DNA of 64,000 nt from Vibrio sagamiensis NBRC 104589 (GCF_007990935.1 NZ_BJXJ01000014.1:1-64000); one strand, 5' to 3'. Counted from the first letter of the stretch, positions 1-11,447 are shown. Notes: generated by a model not told the origin, from the letters alone. A program made the numbers and translations.

Positions 1-6
1 CATATG

Positions 7-35
7 AAAACCCAGCATTTTTATGCTGGGTTTTT
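7..35 (+). terminator. Intrinsic terminator of a gene upstream of the window
   Basis: A 12-bp perfect stem (AAAACCCAGCAT with its complement) around a TTTT loop runs into a T tract. It would end a plus-strand transcript that enters from outside the window. Confidence 0.8.
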
Positions 36-111
36 CTTTATCCATTTATTATTTTAACCCTCTGTTGAGCTAACCCGAATAGCGCTGTAGGTAATAACTT
101 TAATGAAGCAA

Positions 112-136
112 TAAAAAACGAGCACATGGCTCGCTT
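112..136 (-). terminator. Intrinsic terminator of ubiF
   Basis: Read on the minus strand, a GCGAGC/GCTCG hairpin is followed by a run of T. It lies just after the ubiF stop codon at 164. Confidence 0.65.
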
Positions 137-163
137 TATTGTTTCTACCTCACCCCATTAAAT

Positions 164-1339
164 TTACATACCCAGTGCGTACTTTAAGACTTGAGCTTTG
201 AGTGGACCTGCATTCTCTGCCAGCTTTAGAGCAGCATTGCGGGCAAACTTCAAAGGACCTAAATCATTGCTAAAGCCTTTGTAGAAAATATCCATACCTG
301 TTTGCATAAGCAAGTTATCAGGGCGACGAACACGCTCATACTGAGCTAACAAAGCATCACTGAGCACTTGTTGTTTATCGGTGATGGCTAATAATGCTTC
401 AACATCTTTGAAGCCTAGGTTTACACCCTGTCCCGCAAGTGGATTAATTGTATGAGCCGAATCACCGACAAGAACACATTGCTTGTTCGAATAACGTTGT
501 GCATGACGACGTGTCAATGGGAATGAACCCGACTGTAATACCTCGATATCGCCCAGCTCAGTAGGGAAATGACGTAGGATTTCTTCTCTCAATTGTGATT
601 TCGTCATTGCACACAACTGTTTAATACGTTTTGGTGAGTCATACCAAACGAGAGATCCTTGCCCGATTTCTTGACCATCTTGAGATAAAGAGCATAAAGG
701 TAAAAATGAACGAGGACCTGCCGGTGTAAATTGTTGCCAAGTAATATCTTGCTGTCCTTGTTCGGTCTTAACATTGATTAACATACAATGTTGACGATAA
801 TCCCAAGCCGTCACACCAATATCAGCCAACTGACGAACTTTAGAATTCGCCCCATCGGCACCAATAATCCAGCTTGCTTCAAATTGCTCACCACTTTCCA
901 ACGTGACAAGATGAACATCTGAAAACTCGATATCTTGTAAACGATCTGGGCACATAACCGTCAAATTATCGTGCTGAGTAAAGGTCTGCCAAAGACCCAA
1001 CTGAATTAGGCGATTTTCAACAATATAGCCGAGTTGTGCGAGTGATAACTCATCGGAGTGGAAGCGAGTCCGACACTCAGGATGTTCCCACGTTTCTAAG
1101 CGACGGTAAGGACAAACACGCATTTTCTCAATTTCAGACCAGGCGCCTAATGAATCAAGCAATTTCACCGACTGGTGAGAAATTGCAGACACCCGAATAT
1201 CCAGTGGTTGGCAAACATCAAAAGCTATCGGCTCTGCGCCCTCTACGACTACAACGCTTCTACCTTGCTTGGCAAACCCTACAGCCACGGCAGCTCCGAC
1301 CATACCGCCCCCAATTATGGCGATGTCATACTTGTTCAT
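164..1339 (-). CDS. ubiF: FAD-dependent 2-octaprenyl-3-methyl-6-methoxy-1,4-benzoquinol hydroxylase (ubiquinone biosynthesis)
   Basis: A 391-residue flavoprotein of the UbiH/UbiF/VisC hydroxylase family, which hydroxylates a late benzoquinol intermediate of ubiquinone synthesis at the membrane. An N-terminal Rossmann motif (IIGGGMVG) binds FAD, and a second FAD motif, GDSAHTINPLAGQGVNLG, lies in the C-terminal half. The start was placed at MNKYDIAIIGG; an in-frame ATG 11 codons upstream at 1372 would add a non-conserved extension. UbiF is preferred over UbiH or VisC because the gene sits head to head with miaB, as ubiF does in E. coli. That assignment is from context, since the paralogues are alike. 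Confidence 0.85.
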   Translation of the reverse strand: MNKYDIAIIGGGMVGAAVAVGFAKQGRSVVVVEGAEPIAFDVCQPLDIRVSAISHQSVKLLDSLGAWSEIEKMRVCPYRRLETWEHPECRTRFHSDELSLAQLGYIVENRLIQLGLWQTFTQHDNLTVMCPDRLQDIEFSDVHLVTLESGEQFEASWIIGADGANSKVRQLADIGVTAWDYRQHCMLINVKTEQGQQDITWQQFTPAGPRSFLPLCSLSQDGQEIGQGSLVWYDSPKRIKQLCAMTKSQLREEILRHFPTELGDIEVLQSGSFPLTRRHAQRYSNKQCVLVGDSAHTINPLAGQGVNLGFKDVEALLAITDKQQVLSDALLAQYERVRRPDNLLMQTGMDIFYKGFSNDLGPLKFARNAALKLAENAGPLKAQVLKYALGM

Positions 1340-1643
1340 TTTTTGCTCTTCATCGTATTGATTAATTGGCATTTATTAATTGTACTTTCCACCGCTGTTT
1401 TTACAAAATGATTTAACTAAAACCTTTCTATAAAATACTAATTTATCGCATTAAGTGCAGCATCTTAATGTGACTTAAGTGTAAAGTAAAAAACGAGATT
1501 TCATTAGGGTTTACAGAGAATTCATCAGATCACTAGTCAGGTGCTTTTTAAAGCAGTACAATACGCGGCTTACCGCTATAAAGGCGGCTATAATTTGAGC
1601 AATAGCTCTCTAAATTTAAGAACAACACAACGAGCGAAGTGAG

Positions 1644-3068
1644 ATGAGTAAGAAACTGCTAATTAAAACCTGGGGCTGCCAGATGAACGAATACGATTCA
1701 TCTAAAATGGCCGACCTGCTTAATGCTGCAAATGGCTACGAGCTAACTGAAGAGCCAGAGGAAGCAGACGTTCTTCTACTTAACACCTGTTCGATCCGCG
1801 AAAAAGCACAAGAAAAAGTGTTCCACCAGCTTGGTCGTTGGAAAACACTAAAAGATAAAAAATCTGGCGTTGTTATTGGTGTGGGCGGCTGTGTGGCGAC
1901 CCAAGAAGGTGATCACATCCGTGAACGCGCACCATATGTGGATGTTATTTTTGGCCCACAAACACTTCACCGTCTACCTGAGATGATCAAACAATCTCAG
2001 TCAGATGACGCTCCTGTAATGGATATTTCATTCCCAGAAATCGAGAAATTCGACCGCTTACCTGAGCCTAAGGCTGAAGGAGCAACCGCTTTTGTTTCTA
2101 TTATGGAAGGCTGTTCTAAGTACTGTACTTATTGTGTCGTTCCATACACTCGTGGTGAAGAAGTCAGCCGTCCAATGGACGACGTGCTTTACGAAATAGC
2201 ACAGCTTGCTGAGCAAGGTGTTCGTGAAGTAAACCTACTTGGCCAAAACGTCAATGCTTACCGTGGTCCAATGCATGATGGCGAGATTTGTTCATTTGCT
2301 GAATTACTGCGTCTTGTGGCGTCTATTGATGGTATTGACCGTATTCGTTTCACAACCAGCCATCCTCTAGAATTCACTGATGATATCATCGCTGTATATG
2401 AAGATACGCCTGAACTAGTGAGCTTCCTTCACTTGCCAGTACAAAGCGGCAGTGATCGTATCCTTACCATGATGAAACGTCCTCATACAGGTATTGAATA
2501 CAAATCGATCATTCGTAAGCTACGTAAAGCTCGCCCAGACATTCAAATCAGTTCAGATTTCATTGTCGGTTTCCCTGGAGAAACAGACAAAGATTTCCAA
2601 GATACAATGAAACTGATTAAAGACGTTGATTTTGACATGAGCTTTAGCTTTATCTTCTCTCCTCGTCCGGGCACTCCTGCAGCAGATTACCCGTGTGATC
2701 TATCTGAACAAGTGAAAAAAGAACGTCTATACGAGCTACAGCACACCATTAATGGCCAAGCAATGCGTTATTCACGCCTTATGCTAGGTACAGAGCAGCG
2801 TGTACTGGTTGAAGGCCCATCGAAGAAGAACTTGATGGAACTTCGTGCTCGTACAGAGAACAACCGTGTTGTAAACTTTGAAGGCAACGCAGAGCTTATC
2901 GGTCAGTTTGTTGACGTTAAAATTACCGATGTATTTGCTAACTCACTTCGCGGTGAATTAGTACGTACAGAAAAAGATATGGACCTTCGTAGTGTGATTT
3001 CACCAACGCAAATGATGGCGAAAACACGTCGCGAAGATGAGCTAGGTGTAGCTACTTTTACGCCATAA
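1644..3068 (+). CDS. miaB: tRNA-2-methylthio-N6-dimethylallyladenosine synthase
   Basis: A radical-SAM methylthiotransferase that adds the 2-methylthio group to i6A37 of tRNAs reading UNN codons. The 474 residues show the family order. An N-terminal UPF0004 domain has cluster cysteines at 12, 49 and 83. The radical-SAM CxxxCxxC is at 157, 161 and 164 (GCSKYCTYC). A C-terminal TRAM domain follows. All six cysteines are present, so both 4Fe-4S clusters should form. ATG follows GAAGTGAG. A hairpin separates it from ybeZ, with which it is syntenic in E. coli. Confidence 0.97.
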   Translation: MSKKLLIKTWGCQMNEYDSSKMADLLNAANGYELTEEPEEADVLLLNTCSIREKAQEKVFHQLGRWKTLKDKKSGVVIGVGGCVATQEGDHIRERAPYVDVIFGPQTLHRLPEMIKQSQSDDAPVMDISFPEIEKFDRLPEPKAEGATAFVSIMEGCSKYCTYCVVPYTRGEEVSRPMDDVLYEIAQLAEQGVREVNLLGQNVNAYRGPMHDGEICSFAELLRLVASIDGIDRIRFTTSHPLEFTDDIIAVYEDTPELVSFLHLPVQSGSDRILTMMKRPHTGIEYKSIIRKLRKARPDIQISSDFIVGFPGETDKDFQDTMKLIKDVDFDMSFSFIFSPRPGTPAADYPCDLSEQVKKERLYELQHTINGQAMRYSRLMLGTEQRVLVEGPSKKNLMELRARTENNRVVNFEGNAELIGQFVDVKITDVFANSLRGELVRTEKDMDLRSVISPTQMMAKTRREDELGVATFTP

Positions 3069-3079
3069 GCTCTTAAAAA

Positions 3080-3120
3080 GCCATGTGAGCCTGGTCGTTA
3101 TCAGGCTCACCCATCATGGC
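3080..3120 (+). other. Hairpin between miaB and ybeZ without a T run
   Basis: GTGAGCCTG at 3085-3093 pairs perfectly with CAGGCTCAC at 3102-3110 around an 8-nt loop, and outer GCCAT/ATGGC arms can extend it. No T tract follows, so it is not a standard terminator. It may be an RNA processing or stability element between two operon genes. Confidence 0.5.
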
Positions 3121-3138
3121 AAATAATGAGAGGCAACA

Positions 3139-4236
3139 TTGAGCAATAAAATCGTAACGCTAGAAATCAATCTAGAACCTTCCGACAACCGCCGACTTGC
3201 AAGTTTGTGCGGCCCATTCGATGACAATATCAAGCATTTAGAACGCAGACTAGGCGTTGAGATAAACCATCGTAGCGATCTTTTTACCATTGTCGGTAAA
3301 CCACATACTGCAGCCGCTGCACTTGATATTCTGAAGTCCCTGTATGTTGATACTGCAACAGTTCGTGGCGAAACACCCGATATTGAACCAGAGCAAATTC
3401 ACTTAGCGATTAAAGAATCTGGCGTATTAGAACAAAATACCGACTCTGACCTCGCGCATGGCAAAGAAGTTTTCGTTAAAACGAAAAAAGGCGTGATTAA
3501 GCCACGTACACCCAATCAAGCTCAATACTTGATCAACATGGTCACCCATGATATCACCTTCGGTATTGGTCCTGCGGGTACAGGTAAAACTTACCTAGCC
3601 GTCGCGGCTGCTGTAGATGCATTAGAACGTCAAGAGATCCGTCGTATTCTATTAACTCGACCAGCCGTTGAAGCGGGTGAAAAACTGGGCTTCCTACCTG
3701 GAGACCTAAGCCAGAAAGTTGACCCTTATTTACGTCCTCTGTATGACGCTTTATTTGAAATGTTGGGTTTTGAGCGAGTAGAAAAGCTGATTGAACGTAA
3801 CGTGATAGAGGTTGCACCTCTTGCTTACATGCGTGGTCGTACTTTGAACGACGCCTTCATCATTCTAGACGAAAGCCAAAACACCACGGTAGAGCAAATG
3901 AAGATGTTCTTGACCCGTATAGGCTTTAACTCGCGCGCAGTGATTACAGGTGACGTCACTCAGATTGACTTACCACGTGGGGCAAAATCTGGCCTTCGTC
4001 ACGCAATCGAAGTGCTCAGCGAAGTCGATGACATCAGCTTTAACTTTTTCCAAGCAGACGATGTTGTTCGTCACCCAGTTGTCGCCAGAATCGTCAATGC
4101 CTACGAAAAGTGGGAAGCACAAGACCAAAAAGAGCGCAAAGAGTTCGAGAAACGTCGCCGCGAGGAGCGTGATGCCAAATTACTCGAAGCGGCAAAAGCG
4201 GAGCTAAACTCACAAGTCGCCGCGACTAAGGAATAA
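3139..4236 (+). CDS. ybeZ: PhoH-family ATPase YbeZ
   Basis: A 365-residue PhoH-like P-loop ATPase. A KH-like N-terminal region precedes the ATPase with Walker [12 protein letters not shown] and a Walker B-like [10 protein letters not shown]. Family members are found beside ybeY and are thought to help YbeY in rRNA maturation as RNA helicase or ATPase partners. The C-terminal 40 residues are highly charged (repeated K, R and E). The start is TTG at 3139 with GAGAGG upstream; no in-frame ATG precedes the conserved region. The stop lies 7 nt before ybeY, which indicates co-transcription. Confidence 0.93.
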   Translation: MSNKIVTLEINLEPSDNRRLASLCGPFDDNIKHLERRLGVEINHRSDLFTIVGKPHTAAAALDILKSLYVDTATVRGETPDIEPEQIHLAIKESGVLEQNTDSDLAHGKEVFVKTKKGVIKPRTPNQAQYLINMVTHDITFGIGPAGTGKTYLAVAAAVDALERQEIRRILLTRPAVEAGEKLGFLPGDLSQKVDPYLRPLYDALFEMLGFERVEKLIERNVIEVAPLAYMRGRTLNDAFIILDESQNTTVEQMKMFLTRIGFNSRAVITGDVTQIDLPRGAKSGLRHAIEVLSEVDDISFNFFQADDVVRHPVVARIVNAYEKWEAQDQKERKEFEKRRREERDAKLLEAAKAELNSQVAATKE

Positions 4237-4243
4237 CATAACC

Positions 4244-4708
4244 ATGGCAATTGAACTTGATTTGCAACTGGCAGTCGAAAACCAAGAAAACCTACCTTCA
4301 GAACAAGATTTTCAGCATTGGTTAGATAAAACTATTCCTCTTTTTCAACCTCAAGCTGAGTTAACCATTCGCATTGTTGATGAAAAAGAGAGCCACGAAC
4401 TAAACTACGAATATCGCGGTAAAAATAAGTCGACTAATGTACTTTCTTTCCCATTTGAAGTACCACCGGGCATAGAAATGGACCTACTGGGTGACTTGAT
4501 CATTTGCCGCCAAGTAGTTGAAAAAGAGGCCCTAGAGCAGAATAAGCCTTTGCTAGCACATTGGGCTCATATGGTTGTACATGGCAGCTTGCATCTGCTA
4601 GGTTATGATCATATTGAGGATGACGAAGCTGAAGAGATGGAGTCCCTCGAAACAGAAATCATGCAAGGTATGGGATATCAAGACCCATACTTAGCTGAAA
4701 AAGAGTAG
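4244..4708 (+). CDS. ybeY: Endoribonuclease YbeY (16S rRNA maturation)
   Basis: A single-strand-specific metallo-endoribonuclease that takes part in 16S rRNA 3' end processing and 70S quality control. The 154 residues end with the diagnostic metal motif [11 protein letters not shown], in which His113, His117 and His123 are the zinc ligands. Length is typical of the family. It sits tightly between ybeZ and ybeX, the conserved cluster. Confidence 0.96.
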   Translation: MAIELDLQLAVENQENLPSEQDFQHWLDKTIPLFQPQAELTIRIVDEKESHELNYEYRGKNKSTNVLSFPFEVPPGIEMDLLGDLIICRQVVEKEALEQNKPLLAHWAHMVVHGSLHLLGYDHIEDDEAEEMESLETEIMQGMGYQDPYLAEKE

Positions 4709-4728
4709 TCATTCACTGCTCGACAGGT

Positions 4729-4784
4729 AAAGGCGAGATTCAACCTTATCGCCTTTCAACGTGAGCTATCACACATCTGATAGC
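4729..4784 (+). other. Two consecutive hairpins between ybeY and ybeX
   Basis: AAAGGCGA (4729-4736) pairs with TCGCCTTT (4749-4756). A second stem, GCTATCA (4765-4771) with TGATAGC (4778-4784), follows at once. Neither has a long T run. They may partially attenuate or process the message in the ybeZ-ybeY-ybeX-lnt operon. Confidence 0.45.
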
Positions 4785-4803
4785 GTTACTTAATTGAGAA
4801 ACA

Positions 4804-5703
4804 ATGAACGAAGATAATTCTCCTTCTTCTAATGAAGATAAGAAAGAAAAGGCGGAAGGTCCGAGTAGAAAGTCCTTCTTTGAACGTCTAGGTCAACTAT
4901 TTCAAGGCGAGCCAAAAGATCGCCAAGAACTCGTGGATGTCATTCGCGACTCTGAAGTCAATGACCTTATCGACCACGACACTCGAGATATGCTTGAAGG
5001 TGTCATGGAGATTTCCGAAATGCGTGTGCGTGACATTATGATACCGCGCTCGCAAATGGTGACTGTTGAGCGTACTGACGATCTTGATACCTTGATCGCT
5101 CTTATTACAGATGCTCAACACTCTCGCTATCCTGTGATTAGCGAAGACAAAGACCATGTGGAAGGCATTCTATTAGCGAAGGACTTACTTAAATACCTAG
5201 GTTCAGGCAGTAGCCCGTTTGATATTGAGGCAGTAATTCGACCTGCTGTTGTGGTACCAGAGAGTAAGCGAGTCGATCGCTTACTTAAAGAGTTCCGCGA
5301 AGAACGTTATCATATGGCAATCGTAGTGGATGAATTCGGTGGTGTTTCCGGCCTTGTCACTATCGAAGATATTCTCGAAGAGATTGTCGGGGATATTGAA
5401 GATGAGTTCGACGACGATGAAGAAACGGATATCCGTAAACTCAGTAAGCATACTTTTGCTGTCAGAGCCTTAACAACCATTGAAGAGTTTAATGAAACCT
5501 TCGGCACTCACTTTAGCGATGAAGAAGTTGATACTGTGGGTGGTATGGTAATGACAGCATTTGGCCACCTTCCTACTCGTGGCGAAATCGTTGAAATCGA
5601 AGCTTACAGTTTTAAAGTAACTGCAGCTGATAACCGTCGAATCATTCAGCTTCAAGTGACAATTCCAGATACGGAAACACTGGTTGAAGCTGCTCAAGAG
5701 TAA
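4804..5703 (+). CDS. ybeX: CorC/YbeX CBS-domain protein (magnesium/cobalt efflux-linked)
   Basis: A 299-residue cytosolic protein with a charged N-terminus, a pair of CBS domains at roughly residues 70-195 ([42 protein letters not shown]) and a C-terminal CorC/HlyC domain. The family is linked to magnesium and cobalt homeostasis, and CBS pairs bind adenine nucleotides. No membrane segment is present, unlike the longer CNNM/CorB proteins. The lnt gene follows 36 bp downstream. The name corC is also used. Confidence 0.92.
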   Translation: MNEDNSPSSNEDKKEKAEGPSRKSFFERLGQLFQGEPKDRQELVDVIRDSEVNDLIDHDTRDMLEGVMEISEMRVRDIMIPRSQMVTVERTDDLDTLIALITDAQHSRYPVISEDKDHVEGILLAKDLLKYLGSGSSPFDIEAVIRPAVVVPESKRVDRLLKEFREERYHMAIVVDEFGGVSGLVTIEDILEEIVGDIEDEFDDDEETDIRKLSKHTFAVRALTTIEEFNETFGTHFSDEEVDTVGGMVMTAFGHLPTRGEIVEIEAYSFKVTAADNRRIIQLQVTIPDTETLVEAAQE

Positions 5704-5739
5704 CGCACTCCCCTAACTACGGGAATTTCATAAAATAAA

Positions 5740-7287
5740 ATGATGAATCAAGCTTTTCATCGCCTCAAGCGGCCCTTAGTGGCCGCTTTTGTTGGCGCCT
5801 CCACCACCCTAGCTTTTGCCCCTTATCAACTTTGGCCATTAGCCATTATCAGCCCGGCAATCTTGCTTATATTGCTTGGCAATCAACCTCCTAAACGAGC
5901 GATGTGGATCGGCTATGCTTGGGGACTTGGCCAATTTTCCGCAGGTATTAGTTGGGTATATGTCAGTATTTCTGGTTTTGGCGGAATGCCTCTTATCGCC
6001 AACCTATTTCTAATGGCCTTGTTGGTCGCCTATTTAGCTGTCTATGCCGGGCTTTTTGCTTGGCTCAAAAACCGTTTTTTTGCTCAACCTAGCCTAACTA
6101 GCACTTTGCTTGCTGCACCCGCTTTATGGCTAGTCACAGATTGGCTACGTGGTTGGGTAATGACTGGGTTCCCATGGCTATGGCTCGGTTATAGCCAAAT
6201 TGATGCACCTTTGGCCAGTTTTGCGCCGATAGGAGGCGTAGAATTAATCACCTTAATGATGCTAATAAGTGCGGGAGCTCTCGCTTATGCCTGGTTTCAT
6301 AAACAATGGTTAATGCTTCTAATCCCTGCGGTTATCATCAGTTCAGGTTACGGCATTCGTCAGCATGACTGGGTTACTCCAAGAATTGAAGACACAACGA
6401 AAGTCGCTCTCATCCAAGGTAATGTTGACCAAAATTTAAAATGGCGTCCAAGTGAGCGTTGGCCAACCATAATGAAGTACACAGACTTAACCCGAGAAAA
6501 TTGGGATGCCGACATCATTATCTGGCCAGAAGCGGCAATTCCAGCGTTTGAAAATGAAGTACCTACGTTTCTTACTAATATCGATAAAGCAGCTAAACAA
6601 AACAACAGCGCGATTATTACTGGTGTTGTAAACCAAGACAATGATGGTCAATTTTATAACAGTATCTTATCACTCGGTGTTAACCCTTATGGCGACTACC
6701 ATTTTGATATGAATCAACGTTATCATAAACATCACCTCTTGCCTTTTGGTGAATTTGTCCCGCTAGAAGATTTTTTACGCCCACTCGCACCATTTTTTAA
6801 CCTGCCAATGTCATCATTCAGCCGAGGAAGCTTTGTCCAAGACAACATCGTGGCAAATGACAGGCATACTGCTCCAGCACTGTGTTATGAAATCATATTT
6901 AGCGAGCAAGTGCGGCAAAACGTCACATCGGAGACCGATTTTATTCTGACACTCTCTAATGATGCTTGGTTTGGCCACTCTATTGGGCCATTACAACACA
7001 TGGAAATAGCCCGAATGCGAGCATTAGAGCTAGGTAAACCACTTATTCGTTCAACTAACAATGGCGTGACTGCGGTAACCGATCACAAAGGTAAAATTAT
7101 CGAACAGATTCCTCAATTTGAAACCGCAGTGTTAAGAGCTGAGCTGACTCCAACCAGAGGGCAAACGCCTTATCATGCTGTCGGCAGTTGGCCTTTATAC
7201 TTCTGGGTGACTTTCAGTTTACTGTTAGCTTGGTGCAGAAATCATCTCAGCAGCCGAAAACAAATACAAGCCACTTGCGCCGGGTAG
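5740..7287 (+). CDS. lnt: Apolipoprotein N-acyltransferase
   Basis: An inner-membrane enzyme that adds the third acyl chain to the N-terminal cysteine of lipoproteins, required for Lol sorting. The 515 residues comprise a multi-spanning N-terminal half (about residues 10-215) and a periplasmic nitrilase-like domain. The catalytic triad candidates are visible: Glu in [12 protein letters not shown], Lys in [13 protein letters not shown] and Cys in [12 protein letters not shown] is doubled (MMNQ), so the exact first codon is uncertain by one. Substrates encoded in this window include LptE, RlpA and MetQ. Confidence 0.96.
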   Translation: MMNQAFHRLKRPLVAAFVGASTTLAFAPYQLWPLAIISPAILLILLGNQPPKRAMWIGYAWGLGQFSAGISWVYVSISGFGGMPLIANLFLMALLVAYLAVYAGLFAWLKNRFFAQPSLTSTLLAAPALWLVTDWLRGWVMTGFPWLWLGYSQIDAPLASFAPIGGVELITLMMLISAGALAYAWFHKQWLMLLIPAVIISSGYGIRQHDWVTPRIEDTTKVALIQGNVDQNLKWRPSERWPTIMKYTDLTRENWDADIIIWPEAAIPAFENEVPTFLTNIDKAAKQNNSAIITGVVNQDNDGQFYNSILSLGVNPYGDYHFDMNQRYHKHHLLPFGEFVPLEDFLRPLAPFFNLPMSSFSRGSFVQDNIVANDRHTAPALCYEIIFSEQVRQNVTSETDFILTLSNDAWFGHSIGPLQHMEIARMRALELGKPLIRSTNNGVTAVTDHKGKIIEQIPQFETAVLRAELTPTRGQTPYHAVGSWPLYFWVTFSLLLAWCRNHLSSRKQIQATCAG

Positions 7288-7345
7288 TCAAATCAGCTCG
7301 AAAGGTCAATCTTCCCGGCAATAACAAAGTCGCAGGGGTTGGAAT

Positions 7346-7382
7346 AAAACAGTAGAGAATCGCCATTTCTCTACTGTTTTTA
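7346..7382. terminator. Bidirectional terminator between convergent lnt and ybeL-like gene
   Basis: A 14-bp perfect stem (AAAACAGTAGAGAA with its complement) surrounds a 7-nt loop and is flanked by A and T runs. It can act on both strands, which suits the converging genes. Confidence 0.85.
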
Positions 7383-7424
7383 CCTAAAGATTAAGCACTT
7401 ATGGCAATTAAAAGATCAACAAGT

Positions 7425-7895
7425 TTAAGGCTGGAGTGCCTGGCGGCTAAAGCTGGTGTGGTTACACTTGATGCAAGGAATGATAACTGTAGGATGGTTG
7501 TAGGGAGTTTTATGGCCACATTTATCACAAATTAACACTCCAAGACCAATCACTTCTCCAGCTTCATAAAGCCCTTGATGCTTTAAATCATCAAAAAACT
7601 CTACCCACTCCACTTGAGTTCTATCGGTAATTTCGAGCAAACCATGCCATATTGAGTTAGTGACAGTATGATAAAAAGAACTTTTCTTACTTTCTTCATA
7701 GCTATCAGCGAATTCTTTTAAATCAGCTTTAACATAAGCTGAAATGAGCGCAAGTTCATCTTTAGTCATGTTATTAGCAGCTTCGACTACTTTCCCTGAT
7801 GTCTCAAAAACTTTGTTCACTTCTTCAGGGCTGTGCTTCAAAGTTTCAATGACATTCTCCAAGACTTCCTCATAATCGGTTTTACGTTTTGGCAT
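7425..7895 (-). CDS. Zinc-ribbon protein, YbeL/DUF1451 family
   Basis: A 156-residue protein of unknown function. The N-terminal two thirds are mostly helical and charged, and the C-terminus holds a zinc ribbon of two pairs (CDKCGHKT and CIKCNHTS). This is the layout of the DUF1451/YbeL family, which E. coli also encodes near leuS. It is transcribed away from leuS; the 154 bp between them must carry both promoters. No function is assigned. Confidence 0.8.
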   Translation of the reverse strand: MPKRKTDYEEVLENVIETLKHSPEEVNKVFETSGKVVEAANNMTKDELALISAYVKADLKEFADSYEESKKSSFYHTVTNSIWHGLLEITDRTQVEWVEFFDDLKHQGLYEAGEVIGLGVLICDKCGHKTPYNHPTVIIPCIKCNHTSFSRQALQP

Positions 7896-8049
7896 TACTG
7901 ACCTCCATCTTTCCTACATCACCGTGACGAAAGAGTGTCTCGGTATCGATTGGCTATTGTTGTGCTCACTCGCTTTAGGTATTCTATGACGATCTATTTA
8001 AGTCTGTTCTAACCGAACTCACAAATTCCAAGATAAACGGATACCACCG

Positions 8050-10638
8050 ATGCAAGAACAATACAATCCACAAGACATTGAACAAAGAGTTCAAAAGCAC
8101 TGGGATGACAACAAAACCTTTGTTGTAAGTGAAGACCCAAATAAAGATAAATTCTACTGCCTATCGATGTTCCCATACCCAAGTGGTCGACTGCATATGG
8201 GTCACGTACGTAACTACACCATCGGTGACGTCGTATCTCGTTTCCAACGCCTGCAAGGCAAAAACGTCATGCAACCGATCGGCTGGGATGCGTTTGGCCT
8301 TCCCGCTGAAAATGCTGCGGTTAAAAACAACACCGCCCCTGCCCCTTGGACTTACGAAAACATCGAATACATGAAAAATCAGCTAAAACTGCTTGGGTTT
8401 GGCTACGATTGGAATCGTGAATTCGCAACATGTACACCTGAGTACTACCGTTGGGAACAAGAGTTCTTCACTAAGCTTTACGAGAAAGGTCTGGTTTACA
8501 AGAAGACTTCTTCTGTTAACTGGTGTCCAAACGACCAAACTGTTCTTGCAAACGAGCAGGTTGAAGATGGCTGCTGCTGGCGTTGTGACACGCCTGTAGA
8601 GCAAAAAGAAATTCCTCAGTGGTTCATCAAGATCACAGAATACGCTCAAGAACTGCTTGACGATCTAGACAAGCTTGAAGGTTGGCCAGAAATGGTGAAA
8701 ACCATGCAGCGCAACTGGATCGGTCGTTCTGAAGGTGTTGAACTGCGATTTGCCTTAAAAGACAGTGAAGTGAAAGGTCAACAAGACCTAGAAGTTTACA
8801 CAACTCGTCCAGACACACTAATGGGTGTCACTTACGTTGGTATAGCAGCAGGTCACCCTCTCGCCGCTATCGCAGCCGAGAACAACCCAGAACTTGCAGC
8901 ATTCATCGAAGAGTGTAAGAACACCAAAGTAGCAGAAGCTGAGCTTGCGACAATGGAGAAGAAAGGTATGGCAACAGGCCTTACTGCAATTCACCCATTG
9001 AACGGCCGTGAAGTTCCTGTTTACGTAGCAAACTTCGTGCTGATGGACTACGGTACAGGCGCGGTAATGGCAGTACCAGCGCACGACCAACGTGACTTTG
9101 AGTTTGCAACGAAATACGGCCTAGACATCGTGCCTGTTATCAAGCCTGCTGACGGTAGCGAACTTGACGTATCGGAGGCGGCCTACACAGAGAAAGGTGT
9201 CCTATTCGACTCTGGGGAGTTTGATGGTCTTGCTTTCCAAGAAGCGTTCGACGCAATTGCTGCGAAGCTAGAAGCAGAAGGCAAAGGTACTAAGACAGTT
9301 AACTTCCGTCTGCGTGACTGGGGTGTATCTCGTCAACGTTACTGGGGCGCACCAATCCCAATGGTCACCACAGAAGACGGTGAAGTTCACCCAGTGCCAG
9401 CTGACCAGCTACCTGTTATTCTTCCAGAAGATGTGGTCATGGACGGCGTAACCAGCCCAATCAAAGCAGACAAAGAGTGGGCTAAGACCACCTTCAACGG
9501 CGAACCTGCTCTACGTGAAACAGACACGTTCGATACGTTCATGGAGTCTTCTTGGTACTATGCACGTTACTGTTCACCGCAAGCCGATGACATCCTCGAC
9601 CCAGAAAAAGCAAACTACTGGCTCCCTGTAGACCAGTATATTGGAGGTATCGAGCACGCTTGTATGCACCTACTGTACTCACGTTTTTTCCACAAACTGC
9701 TACGTGATGCCGGCTACGTCACATCTGACGAACCATTCAAGCAACTACTATGTCAAGGTATGGTTCTAGCAGACGCGTTCTACTTCGATAACGGGAAAGG
9801 CGGTAAAGAGTGGATTGCACCAACAGATGTTGCTGTTGAGCGTGATGGTAAAGGCCGTATCACGTCGGCTAAAGACAACGAAGGTCGTGACGTTAATCAC
9901 TCGGGCATGATCAAAATGTCTAAGTCGAAAAACAACGGTATTGATCCTCAAGAAATGGTCGACAAGTACGGCGCTGATACTGTGCGCCTCTTCATGATGT
10001 TCGCATCTCCAGCTGACATGACATTAGAATGGCAAGAATCTGGCGTTGAAGGTGCTAACCGATTCCTAAAACGTGTATGGAAACTGGTTAATGCACACTC
10101 TTCAAAAGGTACAGCAGAATCCGTTGATGCCGCGGCACTTTCTGGTGACCAAAAAGCGCTTCGTCGTGACGTTCATAAGACCATCGCGAAAGTGACGGAT
10201 GATATCGATCGTCGTCAAACCTTCAACACTGCAATTGCAGCAATCATGGAACTGATGAACAAGCTAGCGAAAGCTCCTCAAGAATCAGTACAAGATCGCG
10301 CCATTCTTGATGAAGCATTAAAAGCGGTAGTTGCTATGCTTTATCCAATCACTCCGCACATCTCATACGAGCTATGGGCTGCGCTAGGTGAGGCAGACAT
10401 CGATAACGCCGTATGGCCAACGTTCGATGAGAAAGCGTTGGTTGAAGATGAAAAGACTATCGTTGTAATGATCAACGGTAAACTACGTGCGAAGCTAACA
10501 GTGGCTGCTGACGCAACAGAAGAACAGGTGCGTGAACTTGGTCTTAAGGATGAAAATGCGAAGAAGTTCCTAGATGGCCTAACGATCCGTAAAGTCATTT
10601 TTGTTCCTGGTAAACTTCTGAACATTGTTGCGAACTAA
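8050..10638 (+). CDS. leuS: Leucyl-tRNA synthetase
   Basis: A class I aminoacyl-tRNA synthetase of 862 residues that charges tRNA-Leu. The HIGH-type signature is in [15 protein letters not shown] near residue 45 and the KMSKS signature is KMSKSKNNG near residue 625. A CP1 editing domain lies between them, and the C-terminal anticodon-binding and leucine-specific domains are present. Length is normal. No leader peptide or T-box was seen in the 154 bp upstream. Confidence 0.98.
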   Translation: MQEQYNPQDIEQRVQKHWDDNKTFVVSEDPNKDKFYCLSMFPYPSGRLHMGHVRNYTIGDVVSRFQRLQGKNVMQPIGWDAFGLPAENAAVKNNTAPAPWTYENIEYMKNQLKLLGFGYDWNREFATCTPEYYRWEQEFFTKLYEKGLVYKKTSSVNWCPNDQTVLANEQVEDGCCWRCDTPVEQKEIPQWFIKITEYAQELLDDLDKLEGWPEMVKTMQRNWIGRSEGVELRFALKDSEVKGQQDLEVYTTRPDTLMGVTYVGIAAGHPLAAIAAENNPELAAFIEECKNTKVAEAELATMEKKGMATGLTAIHPLNGREVPVYVANFVLMDYGTGAVMAVPAHDQRDFEFATKYGLDIVPVIKPADGSELDVSEAAYTEKGVLFDSGEFDGLAFQEAFDAIAAKLEAEGKGTKTVNFRLRDWGVSRQRYWGAPIPMVTTEDGEVHPVPADQLPVILPEDVVMDGVTSPIKADKEWAKTTFNGEPALRETDTFDTFMESSWYYARYCSPQADDILDPEKANYWLPVDQYIGGIEHACMHLLYSRFFHKLLRDAGYVTSDEPFKQLLCQGMVLADAFYFDNGKGGKEWIAPTDVAVERDGKGRITSAKDNEGRDVNHSGMIKMSKSKNNGIDPQEMVDKYGADTVRLFMMFASPADMTLEWQESGVEGANRFLKRVWKLVNAHSSKGTAESVDAAALSGDQKALRRDVHKTIAKVTDDIDRRQTFNTAIAAIMELMNKLAKAPQESVQDRAILDEALKAVVAMLYPITPHISYELWAALGEADIDNAVWPTFDEKALVEDEKTIVVMINGKLRAKLTVAADATEEQVRELGLKDENAKKFLDGLTIRKVIFVPGKLLNIVAN

Positions 10639-10807
10639 TTAACACAAATACCAACCTGAATAAGCGCATGTTTAGCTTGTTTGGGTTGGTCACATTTTTG
10701 TAGTTACTACGCAGAACATGAATTAAAAGTCATCATAGCAGAGCCAGATTACTGTTCTGCTATAAACCTTACTGAGCATGAACTTTAGTCTCATTAAGTG
10801 TTAACTC

Positions 10808-10870
10808 TTTACCTTAGTCCATTTTAGTAATGTTCTTTCGTGGTTTAAGGTAAATCGTTTTAAGGTAAAT
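10808..10870. promoter_or_regulatory. Repeated TAAGGTAAA elements upstream of lptE
   Basis: TTTAAGGTAAAT occurs twice (10844-10855 and 10859-10870), 15 bp apart, and its inverted core TTTACCTTA occurs at 10808-10816. The block ends 30 bp before the lptE start. The spacing is compatible with an operator or a folded leader. No known regulator consensus was recognised. Confidence 0.4.
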
Positions 10871-10899
10871 TCCCAATCAATTTAGGATGAAAACAATCA

Positions 10900-11442
10900 A
10901 TGCGCTCTTTCTCTTTGTTTCAACGCTTCATGATACTGGTATTAACTGGACTACTCTCGGCCTGTGGTTTTCACCTTCGTGGTAATTACGATGTCCCACA
11001 AGAACTTCATAAGATATCTTTCTCAAGCTATGACCAATACAGTGCCTTAACACGCAATGTTCTTGCACAACTTAAACTCAACAAAGTGGCCATTTTTCCG
11101 GCTTCCGACAATATGCCAAAACTGCACTTAACAAGTGCAAAATTGACTGAGCGCACATTATCTCTTTATCCTAACAGCAGCGCGGCAGAAAAAGAGCTGA
11201 CTTATGTAGTGAAATATCAAGTCACATTACCTAGCTTAGGTGTACAATACTTTACCACCACGGTAAACCGCAATTACCTTGATAACCCTCTTGCAGCACT
11301 TGCAAAATCCGTAGAGCGTGAAGTAATTGAAGAGGAAATGCGCGAACAAGCAGCACAACAAATGATGCGCCAATTAGGTCGTATTGGTGCTGATTATGAG
11401 CATGGCAAACTGATTTCTGAATCTCAACCAACTGCACAATAA
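10900..11442 (+). CDS. lptE: LPS-assembly lipoprotein LptE
   Basis: An outer-membrane lipoprotein that plugs the LptD barrel and delivers lipopolysaccharide to the cell surface. The 180 residues start with a lipoprotein signal peptide and lipobox LLSACGFHLRG, and the family GFHLRG motif follows the acylated cysteine directly. The gene sits between leuS and holA, as lptE (rlpB) does in E. coli. Only 5 bp separate its stop from holA. Confidence 0.94.
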   Translation: MRSFSLFQRFMILVLTGLLSACGFHLRGNYDVPQELHKISFSSYDQYSALTRNVLAQLKLNKVAIFPASDNMPKLHLTSAKLTERTLSLYPNSSAAEKELTYVVKYQVTLPSLGVQYFTTTVNRNYLDNPLAALAKSVEREVIEEEMREQAAQQMMRQLGRIGADYEHGKLISESQPTAQ

Positions 11443-11447
11443 TTATT

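Noticed and set aside
1036..1411. Two plus-strand ORFs over the ubiF 5' region
   Set aside because: Antisense to the conserved FAD-binding part of ubiF; no family or start signal.
7896..8049. Leader peptide or T-box upstream of leuS
   Set aside because: No Leu-rich short ORF, no terminator/antiterminator pair, and T-boxes are not expected in this group.
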